Below, one piece after another: positions 43,178 to 52,560 of a stretch of DNA of 64,000 bases. Below the pieces are notes generated by a model that was not told the origin of the DNA, did not search any database, and was given only the letters and a program-made list of their open reading frames with translations. The DNA is from DATAPD01 sp036265385 (GTDB taxonomy: Bacteria; Acidobacteriota; Terriglobia; Terriglobales; Acidobacteriaceae), in the NCBI GenBank assembly GCA_036265385.1, contig DATAPD010000020.1, forward strand, positions 62,001 to 126,000. Direction: 5' to 3'. Every line of letters begins with the position of its first letter. Position 1 is the first letter of the stretch. Position numbers and translations under genes: made by a program.

Positions 43178-44455
43178 CTAGCAATCTAGTTGTGCGCGAG
43201 TAACCTTCAAGCCGTTCAAGTTTCCTAGGATTGTGACGGCGATGGACTCCGTTCTAAAAAACTCATTCGCCATTTGTTGAAGGTCCTCGACCCTCACTGC
43301 CTCAATTCTTTCGATCAGCTCATCCAAGCCGAAGAAATGATCGAAGTACATTTCCTGCCTGGCGAGATTCGACATGCGCGATGTCGATGACTCAAGGGAA
43401 AGCATGAGGTTGCCTTTCAACTGGTCCTTAGAACGGCGTAATTCTTCCGCACTGACACTTTCAGCTTTTAGACGGTGAAGCTCTCTCACTACGGACTGAA
43501 CAACTTTCGGGGCCGATTCGCGCGAAGTTCCGGCATAGACGCAGAGGCATCCGGTATCACGATACGGACTCAAGTCGCTGTAGATTGCATAAGCGAGCCC
43601 CTGACGTTCACGAATGTTCTGAAATAGCCTCGAACTCATACCCCCTCCCAGCAACGAGTTCAGCAGGTATGAGGCATAACGCTGTTCATGCGCCATGGGA
43701 TAAGAGGGAACTCCCAGGCAAATCTGAACCTGTTCAAGCGATTTCTTGTTTCTGAGATTTATGCGAGAGGCCGTTTTGGGTTGAAGTGAACGAAGATTGG
43801 TCTTCCTGGGCTGCATGTGCGCAAAGTGCTTGTGCACCAATTCAAGAAACAATTTGTGCTCAAGGTTTCCGGCGGCGGAAACGATTATGTTTTCAGGAAT
43901 GAAGCACTGTTCATAGAAATCTACAACGCTCCTTCGATTGAATTTGCGGACGGTATCGCGCGTACCGAGGATCGGACGGCCCAAAGCATGATCTTTAAAA
44001 AAACTTTGAGTAAAAATTTCATGTACAAGATAGTCCGGGCTGTCCTCATCCATTTTGATTTCTTCCATGATGACGCCCTTTTCCCGCCCAAGGTCGTTTT
44101 CATCAAACAGTGGCCGCAAGACCAGATCACTCAGGATGTCTAATGCAAGAGGCAAGTGCTCGTCGATCACCTTGACGTTGAAACAAATGCACTCTTTGGC
44201 AGTGAACGCGTCCATGTTTCCGCCAATCGAGTCCACTTGACGTGCGATTTCCTCGGCACTCCGGTTTATAGTCCCCTTGAAGAGCATGTGTTCAATGAAG
44301 TGCGAAATACCGTTTGCCCCAGATTCTTCATCTCGCGAACCCGTTTTGATCCAAACCCCTATCGAGACGGAGCGTATATGTGCCATTTGTTCGCTGATCA
44401 TTGTCAGGCCGTTTGGGAGCACTTTGCGGACGATTTGGCGGTCTTCGTGAACCAT
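43178..44455 (-). CDS. M16-family zinc metallopeptidase (processing-peptidase-like)
   Basis: About 425 aa, the size of a single M16 unit pair. The inverted zinc motif HxxEH is intact: His52, Glu55, His56 in SHFIEHMLFKGT, with the third ligand glutamate in REKGVIMEEIKMDED about 75 residues on. The C-terminal half has the second, inactive, domain with VPSYPMAHEQRYASYLLNSLLGGGMSSRLFQNIRERQGLAYAIYS, typical of the PqqL/YmxG/mitochondrial processing-peptidase branch. No signal peptide is seen, so it should be cytoplasmic. ATG 44455 gives the standard N terminus (RKVLPNGLTMISEQM); no clear ribosome site. It converges on the radical-SAM gene with one base between and is divergent from rlmN. Confidence 0.92.
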   Translation of the reverse strand: MVHEDRQIVRKVLPNGLTMISEQMAHIRSVSIGVWIKTGSRDEESGANGISHFIEHMLFKGTINRSAEEIARQVDSIGGNMDAFTAKECICFNVKVIDEHLPLALDILSDLVLRPLFDENDLGREKGVIMEEIKMDEDSPDYLVHEIFTQSFFKDHALGRPILGTRDTVRKFNRRSVVDFYEQCFIPENIIVSAAGNLEHKLFLELVHKHFAHMQPRKTNLRSLQPKTASRINLRNKKSLEQVQICLGVPSYPMAHEQRYASYLLNSLLGGGMSSRLFQNIRERQGLAYAIYSDLSPYRDTGCLCVYAGTSRESAPKVVQSVVRELHRLKAESVSAEELRRSKDQLKGNLMLSLESSTSRMSNLARQEMYFDHFFGLDELIERIEAVRVEDLQQMANEFFRTESIAVTILGNLNGLKVTRAQLDC

Positions 44456-44614
44456 CGGGGTGACTAAGCTTACTTCATTGTTACACACAAATTGAGAATG
44501 GGTGCGCGTAGTAGTGTATTGCAAAGAAAGGACTTAGGGGAAAAGATTTCGGTGCCAGTCCGTGGGCCAGCGAAGCTCCTACGACTTTACAATGATGTTC
44601 AACTCGCTGTTTCT

Positions 44615-45733
44615 ATGATGAGAGCAGAAAACATTTTCGGTGCGAGTGTGGCGGAGCTCGATGAGCTTGTGCGCCGGGGCGGCGAACCGTCTTATCGTGC
44701 CAGACAAATTTTCCAGGCGCTCTATTCAGCTCGTATCTCATCGTGGGACGAGATCTCGTCTCTTCCAAAATCATTTCGGAGTTGGCTTGTCAGCAGTGGC
44801 TACGTGATTGATCGTCCGAAGATTGCGGGCAAGTTCCACTCCCAAGACGGCACTTTACGTTATTTGGTGGAGGTGAGTGATCGAGAGACCGTGGAGACTG
44901 TTTGGATGCCGGAAGGGGATGATGGCGAGTCTGGTGATGGAAGTGAAGCCGGAGAGGAGAAACGGTCCTCAACGGACTCTTTTTACAGAGCCACGATCTG
45001 TATTTCAAGCCAGGTCGGTTGTGCAGTCAATTGCCATTTTTGTCTCACAGCGGCACTTGGAGTTCGTAGAAATCTCAGCGCTGGTGAGATCGTGGGTCAG
45101 GTATTGGCAGTTCTCGAGGATAGGGGAGTTACGCCTCCGCGCCAGCGTATCAACCTCGTGTTTATGGGCATGGGCGAGCCCTTCTTAAATTATGAGAACT
45201 TCATGAAGGCTGTTTCCTTGTTGGTACAGGGTGTGGGAGTTCCAGATGGGAGGATGACAGTTTCGACGGCTGGTGTCGCACCCAGAATCGCAGATTTTGG
45301 TCGCGAACAGGTTCGTCCGAAACTCGCGATCTCTCTGAATGCCCCCAACGATCAGATCCGGGACCAGATTATGCCCATCAATCGCAAATGGAGTTTAGAC
45401 GTTTTACTGCGAGCGGCTCGGGAGTTTCCACTTCGATCACGCGAGAAGCTGACTTTTGAATACGTGTTGCTGGGAGGATGCAATGACTCAGAGGATCACG
45501 CTAGGGAACTAACCCTTCTGCTCCGTGGCATAAGAGCCAAAGTCAATTTGATCGCGCTCAATCCTGGACCAGGAATCGAATACTCCACTCCGGACGAGGC
45601 GAAAGTACTTTCATTTCAGAAAACACTCATCAACGCAGGTGTGCCAGCATTCATTCGTCGTCCACGCGGCAGAGATATCTATGCTGCTTGTGGACAACTA
45701 AAACGAACAATTGAACTCACCCAGCTTTCCTAG
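44615..45733 (+). CDS. rlmN: dual-specificity RNA methyltransferase RlmN
   Basis: About 372 aa. Radical-SAM enzyme that methylates C2 of A2503 in 23S rRNA and A37 of some tRNAs. The cluster motif is CxxxCxxC in QVGCAVNCHFCLTAALG, with the conserved GEIVGQV, NLVFMGMGEP, VSTAGVAP and SLNAPND segments, the methyl-carrying cysteine region near the C terminus (RRPRGRDIYAACGQL), and the N-terminal helical domain with YRARQIFQALYSARISSWDEISSLPKSFR. Between the strand ETVWMPE and CISSQVGC is an acidic insert of about 20 residues (GDDGESGDGSEAGEEKR). The start is uncertain: ATG 44615 leaves a normal divergent promoter, while ATG 44498 would add 39 residues. Confidence 0.95.
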   Translation: MMRAENIFGASVAELDELVRRGGEPSYRARQIFQALYSARISSWDEISSLPKSFRSWLVSSGYVIDRPKIAGKFHSQDGTLRYLVEVSDRETVETVWMPEGDDGESGDGSEAGEEKRSSTDSFYRATICISSQVGCAVNCHFCLTAALGVRRNLSAGEIVGQVLAVLEDRGVTPPRQRINLVFMGMGEPFLNYENFMKAVSLLVQGVGVPDGRMTVSTAGVAPRIADFGREQVRPKLAISLNAPNDQIRDQIMPINRKWSLDVLLRAAREFPLRSREKLTFEYVLLGGCNDSEDHARELTLLLRGIRAKVNLIALNPGPGIEYSTPDEAKVLSFQKTLINAGVPAFIRRPRGRDIYAACGQLKRTIELTQLS

Positions 45734-45737
45734 ATAG

Positions 45738-47498
45738 TTAGCGGGAAGCTGCTGAGGCCATTGCGGTATCATTCCGCATCTGCTTGGTTGTCGGAAGTTC
45801 CACGCGAAAACATGCTCCGCCCTCAGCGCGATTGCGGCATGTGATACGTCCCTTGTGCTCCTGCACGATCCCGTAACAAGCGCTTAGACCGAGTCCGACC
45901 CCCTGACCTACGGAGCGGGTTGTGTAGAAAGGGTCAAAAACTCGCTCGGGTTCTAGTGCTCCCGGTCCTGAATCAGCGACCTCGAAAGCAACTCCCCCAT
46001 CGATGGCAAACGTGGAAACTTTGACAGTACCGCCGCCAACCTCATCCAACGCTTGCAGTGCATTTGTGACGACATGGAGGCAGACCTGCAGAAGTTGGTT
46101 AGAATCGCCGGTCACTGGGGAGAGGGAAGTGCCCAACTCAAGTTGCAGCTCTACATTTCGACTACGCGACTGCGGCTGGAGCAGTTTCACAGTAGTTTGA
46201 CATAAAGCATTTACGTCGATTCGAGATTTTTCGGATGGCATCTGTTTCGCGAAACTCAACAAGCTTGCGACGAGAGCCCTGGTTCGTCGGACTTGTGCAC
46301 CGATTTTGTCTGCGAGAGCGCGCTGTTCGTCGTTCAAAGGCGTAGCTGTAAGCAGATCGGCATAGCCCATCATCGCGGTTAATGGGTTGTTAAGTTCGTG
46401 TGCAGCGCCCCCGACAAGCTGTCCAAGAGAAGCGAGTTTCTCGGATTGGACGAGCTGAGCTTGCAGACGCTTGAGGTTCTCAAACGAATCCTCTGAAGCA
46501 CGCAGCAATCGAATCAGTTCTCGATCCAGGAGATGCTGGCGCATAAAAACCATGCCCCCCATAACCATGATCGCTCCCAACGTCAGGACAAGGCGAAAAG
46601 AACGGACGGAGGGCGGATTCGAGACATCGAAGATTGACCAGGCCGCAAAAAGGGGAAGTGAAAAGATAGCCACCATTCCCCATCGTGCACTCCACACACC
46701 GTGATTGGTTCTGTCTTGCGAACGCTCCTCGGTAAGCGGAAGGTTCGCGCTTGCAATCCCGACGATGCTCAGGGCTGCCATGGATACCGTAAGAGGAATG
46801 TCAAATAAGCTGCCCGTGTAATAAGAATGTGAAGCAATTCCCCAGTTCGCGACGTAGGAACTAAGGGCGTAAAGAGCACTGGCAAACAACCACAACAAAT
46901 ATGTCCACCGCCAAGGCCCTTTGGCCCGCAGACTCAAAAAAGCAAGGCCGCCAAGAAATGCGATCTTCTCCGTAAGGTAGAGGCCGTTGAAGTTGTGACT
47001 GTACGCAACCTGGTCTATGTGGGCGTATTGCCAAGGAATGACGGCAAATAGATACAAGAACACCCACCACACTAAGAGAAGAACGAAGTCCAGCATTCCA
47101 ACTCTCGACGTGCGCTCGCCTTGCCGAGTCTCAGGCTCTAGCGCAAGCGCCGCAGTCATTGGAACCAGGTGCAAAAACAGAACGATGTCGCCGACGAAGA
47201 TGTCTGGCACGTCTTGGCGAAGGACGACTTCGAAATAGGTCCACAACAATTGATAGGAGAGCCACAAGCCGACGCCGGACATCATTAAGAGCCAGAAGCC
47301 CCTAGTGCGCGGCGTGCGATTTTTCGCGCTAGCTAGATTGGGAGTAAGAAAAGCTAGTGCTGCAATGAGCAGAATGCATTGAATAATGTCCGTGACAAGC
47401 GAAAGTCGATAACTTTGGTGCAGCCAAATCGACGCAAGCACCTGGGCCACAATCAGTCCAGCGACAATACCGATCCAGATTTGGCCGCGGCGCGACAC
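45738..47498 (-). CDS. polytopic sensor histidine kinase
   Basis: A 586-aa kinase. GTG 47498 is chosen because GAGGA lies five bases ahead. The N-terminal 290 residues contain about nine hydrophobic helices in place of a periplasmic sensor. The signalling core follows: phosphoacceptor His367 in LGQLVGGAAHELNNPLTAMMGYADLL, an ATPase domain with LLQVCLHVVTNALQALDE, ADSGPGALEPERVFDPFYTTRSVGQGVGLGLSACYGIVQEHKG. No receiver domain is attached. There is no regulator gene beside it on the same strand, so it may signal to the NarL-type regulator of the divergent operon or to a distant partner. Its 3' end is only four bases from rlmN, convergent. Confidence 0.93.
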   Translation of the reverse strand: MSRRGQIWIGIVAGLIVAQVLASIWLHQSYRLSLVTDIIQCILLIAALAFLTPNLASAKNRTPRTRGFWLLMMSGVGLWLSYQLLWTYFEVVLRQDVPDIFVGDIVLFLHLVPMTAALALEPETRQGERTSRVGMLDFVLLLVWWVFLYLFAVIPWQYAHIDQVAYSHNFNGLYLTEKIAFLGGLAFLSLRAKGPWRWTYLLWLFASALYALSSYVANWGIASHSYYTGSLFDIPLTVSMAALSIVGIASANLPLTEERSQDRTNHGVWSARWGMVAIFSLPLFAAWSIFDVSNPPSVRSFRLVLTLGAIMVMGGMVFMRQHLLDRELIRLLRASEDSFENLKRLQAQLVQSEKLASLGQLVGGAAHELNNPLTAMMGYADLLTATPLNDEQRALADKIGAQVRRTRALVASLLSFAKQMPSEKSRIDVNALCQTTVKLLQPQSRSRNVELQLELGTSLSPVTGDSNQLLQVCLHVVTNALQALDEVGGGTVKVSTFAIDGGVAFEVADSGPGALEPERVFDPFYTTRSVGQGVGLGLSACYGIVQEHKGRITCRNRAEGGACFRVELPTTKQMRNDTAMASAASR

Positions 47499-47614
47499 AA
47501 GCTTCCTCGGGGCTGATTCTAGACTTGAACTGTTCAGTCGGCAGGTTACCTTGGTAACCTCTTGTAGTCCGTTGTCTAAACCATGTCCTGAAACTAGCAA
47601 CAAGTCGCGGCTGC

Positions 47615-49507
47615 ATGGATTTGTTATGGTTTAAATCAACGAAAAAATCGACACGTTTCGTTTACGAGAGCCACAGTTTGCTTTCGATTTCCAAGTGGAT
47701 ATGGCGTTATCGCTTCTTCGGACGCCTCCGGGCGCCATTAGGCGCTGGGGAAGTGCGTCGAACCGAGCGTTGGTTGGCAACGGCCCGCGTATTTCTGGCG
47801 ATATCCGCTCTTGTAGCCATCTGGCTGGATCCAGGAGAGATTGGCTACTCCAGCTGGGTGTACTGGTTCGTAATGCTCTACATAACGCATGGCGTCGTGG
47901 TGATGATGCTTTTGCGTTGGCGTCGAGAATCCACCACAGCGTTTCGGCTGCTGGTTCATTCAGCGGATATCGTGTGGCCGGCTCTGATCTCCTTGTTTGC
48001 CGTGGCCCAGCATGGGCCATTTTTCCTTTTCTTTGTTTTTGTGCTCGGGGCAGCTGCATACCGTTGGGGACTTTGGGAAACCGTCGCGACTGCTGCTGCC
48101 GCGGTGCTGCTCCTTTGGTCGGAAAGCTTTCTTATGAAAACAAGCTTTCCCATGTGGGCCGAATCTACAGTCTCGAGACTTGGGGGGCCCCCATTGGTGT
48201 TTGCCACGTCCGAGCTTGACCCTAAGAAGCTGTTTATGAGCTCAGTCTATCTGATTGTGATGAGCTTACTTTTGGGTTATCTCGCCGAGCAGCAAAAACG
48301 GCTTCGTTCCGAAAAGGCGGTAATCGCGAGAATACTGGGGGCCGCAAGAGTTGATGCGGGATTGACAGGGACTCTGCAGGAGATTTTGGCGCAGCTCTTG
48401 ACCCTGTACGGAGCATCGTCGGTTCTGGCCGCTTCCCAGGAGGCACGTAGCTATCACGTCTTCCTGGGAGAAGTCCGCGTTGGCAAGGAGGGCCCCGGGC
48501 TTCTTCGCTGGATTGAATGTCCGCCGCAAGCACGAGACTCTTACCTTTTTCACGGCTCAACTGATGCATATTTCGCTGTGCGTAGCAGTGGGAACTTCGA
48601 TATTGTCCGTGTTGATCGCACAGGTGCCCCTTTGCGAACAGTAACTGCGGCGTCAATCGAAAATCTCGCCGCACTTGCCGACTTCGAATCCTTAGCTACA
48701 GTGGCGTTCGAATTCGGCCGTGAATGGTCTGGACGCTTATTCATATTCGATCCGAGTCTCTCTCGCGATCTCGAAGAAGAACTCAGGTTTTTGCAGGAAA
48801 TCGTGCGACAGGTGGGACCTGCCGTTTACAACGTTTACTTGATGCGACGGCTGCGTCAAAGGGCAGGTGCGGTGGAGCGTGCCAGATTTGCGCGCGAATT
48901 GCACGACGGCGCAGTGCAGTCTCTCATTGCTATGGAGATGCAGGTTGATGTTTTGCGACGGCAGTCGAGAGAATCCGCCCCAGAGGTAGGGCAGGAACTC
49001 GGGCGAATACAAAGCCTGCTGCGTGAAGAAGTGCTAAAACTCAGGGAATTGATGCAACAAATGAAGTCACTTGACGTTGATTCGGACACACTTATCTCAT
49101 TTATGTCCGACACAGTCGAGCGTTTCCAACGAGAGACCGGAATTACTGCGACATTCATTTCGGATTTGGACGATATCGAACTGCCACAACGTTTGTGCCG
49201 AGAAGTGGCTCGGATCGTTCAAGAAAGCCTCGTGAATGTCCGGAAGCACAGTCAGGCCCGTCAAGTCTTTGTGCGATTAGCTAGTCAGGACAAACAACTG
49301 GTCCTCACTGTTGAGGATAATGGGAAGGGTTTTCCGTTTTCCGGACGTTTGCGGCAGACCGAACTGGATTTGCAGGGTAAAGGTCCGTTGGTGATAAAGG
49401 AACGCGTTCGTTTGATGGATGGGAATCTCACGATAGAATCGATTCCGGGCCAGGGATCCAAGTTAGAGATTCGCATTCCACAAGTACGGGTGGCTACACA
49501 TGGATAG
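47615..49507 (+). CDS. NarL-type (HisKA_3) sensor histidine kinase with GAF-like region
   Basis: A 630-aa kinase. Five or six hydrophobic helices fill residues about 55-220; residues about 240-405 resemble a GAF domain; then the HisKA_3 dimerisation helix with His430 in RARFARELHDGAVQSLIAMEMQV and a HATPase domain (VQESLVNVRKHSQARQVFVRL, VEDNGKGFPFSG, LMDGNLTIESIPGQGSKLEI). It shares an 8-base overlap with the downstream LuxR-type regulator gene, so the two form a signalling pair. The start at ATG 47615 is not supported by a ribosome site; it is 117 bases from the divergent kinase. Confidence 0.92.
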   Translation: MDLLWFKSTKKSTRFVYESHSLLSISKWIWRYRFFGRLRAPLGAGEVRRTERWLATARVFLAISALVAIWLDPGEIGYSSWVYWFVMLYITHGVVVMMLLRWRRESTTAFRLLVHSADIVWPALISLFAVAQHGPFFLFFVFVLGAAAYRWGLWETVATAAAAVLLLWSESFLMKTSFPMWAESTVSRLGGPPLVFATSELDPKKLFMSSVYLIVMSLLLGYLAEQQKRLRSEKAVIARILGAARVDAGLTGTLQEILAQLLTLYGASSVLAASQEARSYHVFLGEVRVGKEGPGLLRWIECPPQARDSYLFHGSTDAYFAVRSSGNFDIVRVDRTGAPLRTVTAASIENLAALADFESLATVAFEFGREWSGRLFIFDPSLSRDLEEELRFLQEIVRQVGPAVYNVYLMRRLRQRAGAVERARFARELHDGAVQSLIAMEMQVDVLRRQSRESAPEVGQELGRIQSLLREEVLKLRELMQQMKSLDVDSDTLISFMSDTVERFQRETGITATFISDLDDIELPQRLCREVARIVQESLVNVRKHSQARQVFVRLASQDKQLVLTVEDNGKGFPFSGRLRQTELDLQGKGPLVIKERVRLMDGNLTIESIPGQGSKLEIRIPQVRVATHG

Positions 49508-50186
49508 ACGCTCGCAGCCAATTCGCATCGTTATCGCCGATGATCATCCCATTTTCCGCGACGGCTTGCGTCGTTTGCTTGAAGCGGAACCTGGGTTGAA
49601 AGTCATAGGCGAGGCCTGCGATGGTGCGGAAGCGGTGAAATTAGCGCGTCAGCTTAAGCCAGACATTCTCTTGCTTGATCTCGCGATGCCGCGACATCCG
49701 GGGCTAGAAGCGCTCCGGGATCTCGGCTCGAACTCCGGGGCATCGATGGTTCGCGTGATCCTACTGACGGCGGCTGCAGAAAAGCATCAGATTGTCGAGG
49801 CGCTCCAACTGGGCGCTCGCGGCGTGGTCTTAAAGGACTCAGCGACGCAATTACTTCTCAAGAGCATACAGACGGTAATGTCGGGCGAGTACTGGGTAGG
49901 CCGAGAAAGCGTGTCCAATCTAGTTCAATATCTGCGGACCTTAGTCCAATCATCGGGCGAGGAAGCTCGACAAAAAAAATTCGGCCTTACGCCTCGCGAG
50001 TTGGAGATCGTATCAGCCGTGGTGGCCGGATATTCCAACAAGGAAATTGCTGAATACTTCAAAATTAGCGAAGACACGGTGAAGCATCACCTCAGCAATA
50101 TCTTCGACAAGCTCGGGGTCTCGACCCGCCTTGAACTGGCACTTTTCGCTGTAAACCAGTCCGTCCCGTTGAAGAGTATCGGGTAA
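49500..50186 (+). CDS. NarL/LuxR-family response regulator
   Basis: A 228-aa regulator. Receiver domain with acidic pocket IADDHPIFRDG, phospho-acceptor Asp60 in PDILLLDLAMP, and Lys in GARGVVLKDSA; a C-terminal LuxR helix-turn-helix with LTPRELEIVSAVVAGYSNKEIAEYFKISEDTVKHHLSNIFDKLGVSTR. The ATG is inside the last codons of the kinase gene. Downstream, after hairpins, is a Flp-type pilin gene, a possible target. Confidence 0.95.
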   Translation: MDRRSQPIRIVIADDHPIFRDGLRRLLEAEPGLKVIGEACDGAEAVKLARQLKPDILLLDLAMPRHPGLEALRDLGSNSGASMVRVILLTAAAEKHQIVEALQLGARGVVLKDSATQLLLKSIQTVMSGEYWVGRESVSNLVQYLRTLVQSSGEEARQKKFGLTPRELEIVSAVVAGYSNKEIAEYFKISEDTVKHHLSNIFDKLGVSTRLELALFAVNQSVPLKSIG

Positions 50187-50394
50187 GTTATAGGAAAGTG
50201 GATACATAAGGGCGTCACTGCCCCGGGAATCCACATGGCACTCTCGTGCCATGCACCGGCACGATGGTGCTATTGGCCATTGAAACCGCCGATCAATACC
50301 ATTTCGGTAGCAAAACACTTCAGTGGGATTGCATTTGCTTGCTCGAAGAGCTCGGGTATCCCTTGGAGCGTCCCCCAATTGCGAGGAGTTCACC
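50187..50394. other. 208-base leader region of the pilin gene with two hairpins
   Basis: CATGGCAC (50234-50241) pairs perfectly with GTGCCATG (50246-50253) across a TCTC loop, and directly after it GCACC pairs with GGTGC (50253-50270). There is no T-run, so these are more likely part of the 5' leader of the pilin mRNA or an operator than a terminator. Confidence 0.45.
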
Positions 50395-50562
50395 GTGGCA
50401 GAATTTTTATCAGGCTTCTGGGCTGACGATAGTGGTCAGGATGTTGCCGAATATGCTGTGATGCTGGCTGTCATTTTGGTAATCGTCGTCGGAACGATTC
50501 GGCTGATCGGTTCAAATGCCAACAACGTGTTTTCACAAGTGGGCAGCTCACTCAATCAATAG
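50395..50562 (+). CDS. Flp/Fap-type pilin component
   Basis: A 55-aa prepilin: a short N terminus (MAEFLSGFWADDSGQDVAEYA), then one hydrophobic helix (VMLAVILVIVVGTIRLIG) and a short polar tail ending SSLNQ. The GQDVAEYA segment before the helix is the Flp-type processing region, cut by a TadV-like peptidase. GTG 50395 has GAGGAG six bases ahead; the open frame upstream of it is not needed. No tad secretion genes are in the window, so this is a single pilin gene away from its assembly apparatus. It may be under the control of the two-component pair ahead of it. Confidence 0.82.
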   Translation: MAEFLSGFWADDSGQDVAEYAVMLAVILVIVVGTIRLIGSNANNVFSQVGSSLNQ

Positions 50563-50596
50563 AGTGGGAAAGCCAGATGAAATTCAGTATTCGCTA

Positions 50597-50616
50597 GGAC
50601 GCTGATTACAGCGTCC
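50597..50616. terminator. hairpin between convergent genes
   Basis: GGACGCTG (50597-50604) pairs perfectly with CAGCGTCC (50609-50616) across ATTA. It sits between the stop of the pilin gene (+) and that of the M48 peptidase gene (-). No strong T-run on either side; bidirectional termination is inferred from its position. Confidence 0.55.
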
Positions 50617-50625
50617 GCACCGCTC

Positions 50626-52551
50626 TCATTTCTGCGTCGGTAAAGCAGCCACCTTATCTGGTGCAGTGCTATTTCCCTGTCTTGTCAAAAACGGGAAGAA
50701 TGGAGTGACTTCAAAAGGCATCTTTTCTGATGGAGCGGTTAAGGCTACAGGTTTCGTTTTGAGAAGTTCCACGGCGTTAGACCACGGATCCAATTTGACC
50801 CTACCGCCCAAAGGTAGTGCCGCAATCTGGTCAGCTTTTTTCAGATCAAGCTGCGGAGCGCCAGTGACTAGATTGGACATACGTGCGGTATGTCCTTCCA
50901 GCAGGCTACTTCCAAGGTGCGGTCTGATCAGGTTTTTCAGGGCTGGAGCACGTAGCTGTACAGCTTGGAGGAAGAGGCCCGCTGTCCCCATTTTGTCTTT
51001 ATAGGGAGAGTTGTTGATCAGTTCCACAGCCTTCTTGTCGGCTGCCTGTTCATCACTCTCGTTCCGATTGAAATCCAAACGTTCGAAGGTGTTTTCGTCC
51101 GGAAAAAATAGTCGATCGTTGAAGGCCAGTTTGGTATCGAGTTTGTGTCCGAGCACGATGTGGGCAAGCTCGTGCGAGAGAACCATCGCCAACGATGATT
51201 CATCGGGCAGCACGTCCAACATACCGCGACTCACAACGATAGTTTTGCCAACCGTGAACGACTCTAAAGGCGAGGTCAGTAGAACGCGAGCGTGAACTTC
51301 GGGTTCAATCGTCAAATTGTTCGTGACAATAAGATTATTGATCACGGTTTGAAGGACCTTGTCCACGTCGCCCGCAGGCGCGAGCAGGCCAATTTTCTGT
51401 AACCTTTCAACTGCATTTTCTTCAGCCTGGCGCTCCCACGCGCGCTGAGCGGCAATGGGAGACGCATCGTGTGCTCCCTCACTTTGATCCTTGATTGTCT
51501 CTGGAGAATCAACCACAATCTGCGTGAACTCATCGTTTTTTGCCAAGCCACGCAAGTCATATCCCCAAAGACGAGTCTGTGCCTTGAAATGCAGAGTCTG
51601 CGTGAGCCGATACTTCAAGTCTGATTCTTCGCTGTAAATATAAGCTGGCAGCCACAGATTCGGGCGCAGGTTCAAACGCCAACTATCGAAGTGAAGATAA
51701 AAACTGTATTTCGGATGGGGATAGTACGTTCCGTTAAACCGCACAATGTTGTAGTCCCGATCTTCCACCCAAACTCGACCAAGAAAACGACCGTTTCCAG
51801 CTTTCTCTTTCGGCTTAACATCGATGACCAAACACCGAACTTCTCCTAAAAATTCTCGTCTCACATAAGTGAAATCGTAGTACTTCTTTTGAAAGTCATC
51901 ATCGAGAATGACCATCTGAGCAAAACCGAGCGGAAGAAACTTCATCGAGTAAAGTCCCGTGAGCTTACCCATGAATCGCCGGCCAAATCCAGGTTGTCCC
52001 AAAAAAGAGCGATCCTCAGGCCCATCCTGCATCTCAAGCCGGCCGAGGAAGTAGTTGTCACTGACCGGAACGTTTCCCAGATCGGTGTCCGGTTTCATGT
52101 TCTGGATGTAAGTCTCAACTAACGGGTGCATGTGCTTCATCTGCGCCAGGAAGTAGTGTTCGCGCTCGATGACTCGATCCACCACCTGGTCGAACGACGT
52201 TGCTGGCGAAGGTGTAGATTCTGTTTGAGATTGAGCTGGTGTGACCGAATTCGCGCCCTGTGCTGGAGATAGATTGTTCGTGGAGGAGTTCCCGGTCGAA
52301 ATCCTACCCGTTGCATCGGTGTTCGGTTGATTCGAATTGTTCTGGGTTTGCCCAGATGAGGTTGTTTGCTGATCGCTGACACCGTTAGGGTTCGCCGCGG
52401 TTTCACCGGGTGCGCTTGCTGGCGACTGGCTCGCGGACGCCGGTTGCGGAGACTGGGTAGAGGTTGCGCCGGACGAATCCTGACCTAACGACCAGGAAGC
52501 AAAAATCATCAAACAGCAGATACTGCAAAACACAGGGAGAGTTTTGTTCAC
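50626..52551 (-). CDS. exported M48-family metalloprotease with Ser/Gln/Thr-rich N terminus
   Basis: A 641-aa secreted protein. Signal peptide to about residue 24, a low-complexity Ser/Thr/Gln/Asn-Pro region (25-115), a middle region of about 250 residues with no recognised fold (contains a lipoprotein-LolB-like beta pattern: GRVWVEDRDYNIVRFNGTYYPHP), then the M48 peptidase with HExxH at 460-464 (LSHELAHIVLGHKLDT) and the third ligand in NESDEQAADKKAVEL. Its closest match in layout is periplasmic BepA/Oma1-type chaperone-proteases, but the large middle domain and the lack of TPRs differ. It lies nine bases after a TonB-family gene on the same strand. Confidence 0.87.
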   Translation of the reverse strand: MNKTLPVFCSICCLMIFASWSLGQDSSGATSTQSPQPASASQSPASAPGETAANPNGVSDQQTTSSGQTQNNSNQPNTDATGRISTGNSSTNNLSPAQGANSVTPAQSQTESTPSPATSFDQVVDRVIEREHYFLAQMKHMHPLVETYIQNMKPDTDLGNVPVSDNYFLGRLEMQDGPEDRSFLGQPGFGRRFMGKLTGLYSMKFLPLGFAQMVILDDDFQKKYYDFTYVRREFLGEVRCLVIDVKPKEKAGNGRFLGRVWVEDRDYNIVRFNGTYYPHPKYSFYLHFDSWRLNLRPNLWLPAYIYSEESDLKYRLTQTLHFKAQTRLWGYDLRGLAKNDEFTQIVVDSPETIKDQSEGAHDASPIAAQRAWERQAEENAVERLQKIGLLAPAGDVDKVLQTVINNLIVTNNLTIEPEVHARVLLTSPLESFTVGKTIVVSRGMLDVLPDESSLAMVLSHELAHIVLGHKLDTKLAFNDRLFFPDENTFERLDFNRNESDEQAADKKAVELINNSPYKDKMGTAGLFLQAVQLRAPALKNLIRPHLGSSLLEGHTARMSNLVTGAPQLDLKKADQIAALPLGGRVKLDPWSNAVELLKTKPVALTAPSEKMPFEVTPFFPFLTRQGNSTAPDKVAALPTQK

Positions 52552-52560
52552 AGCAAAGCC

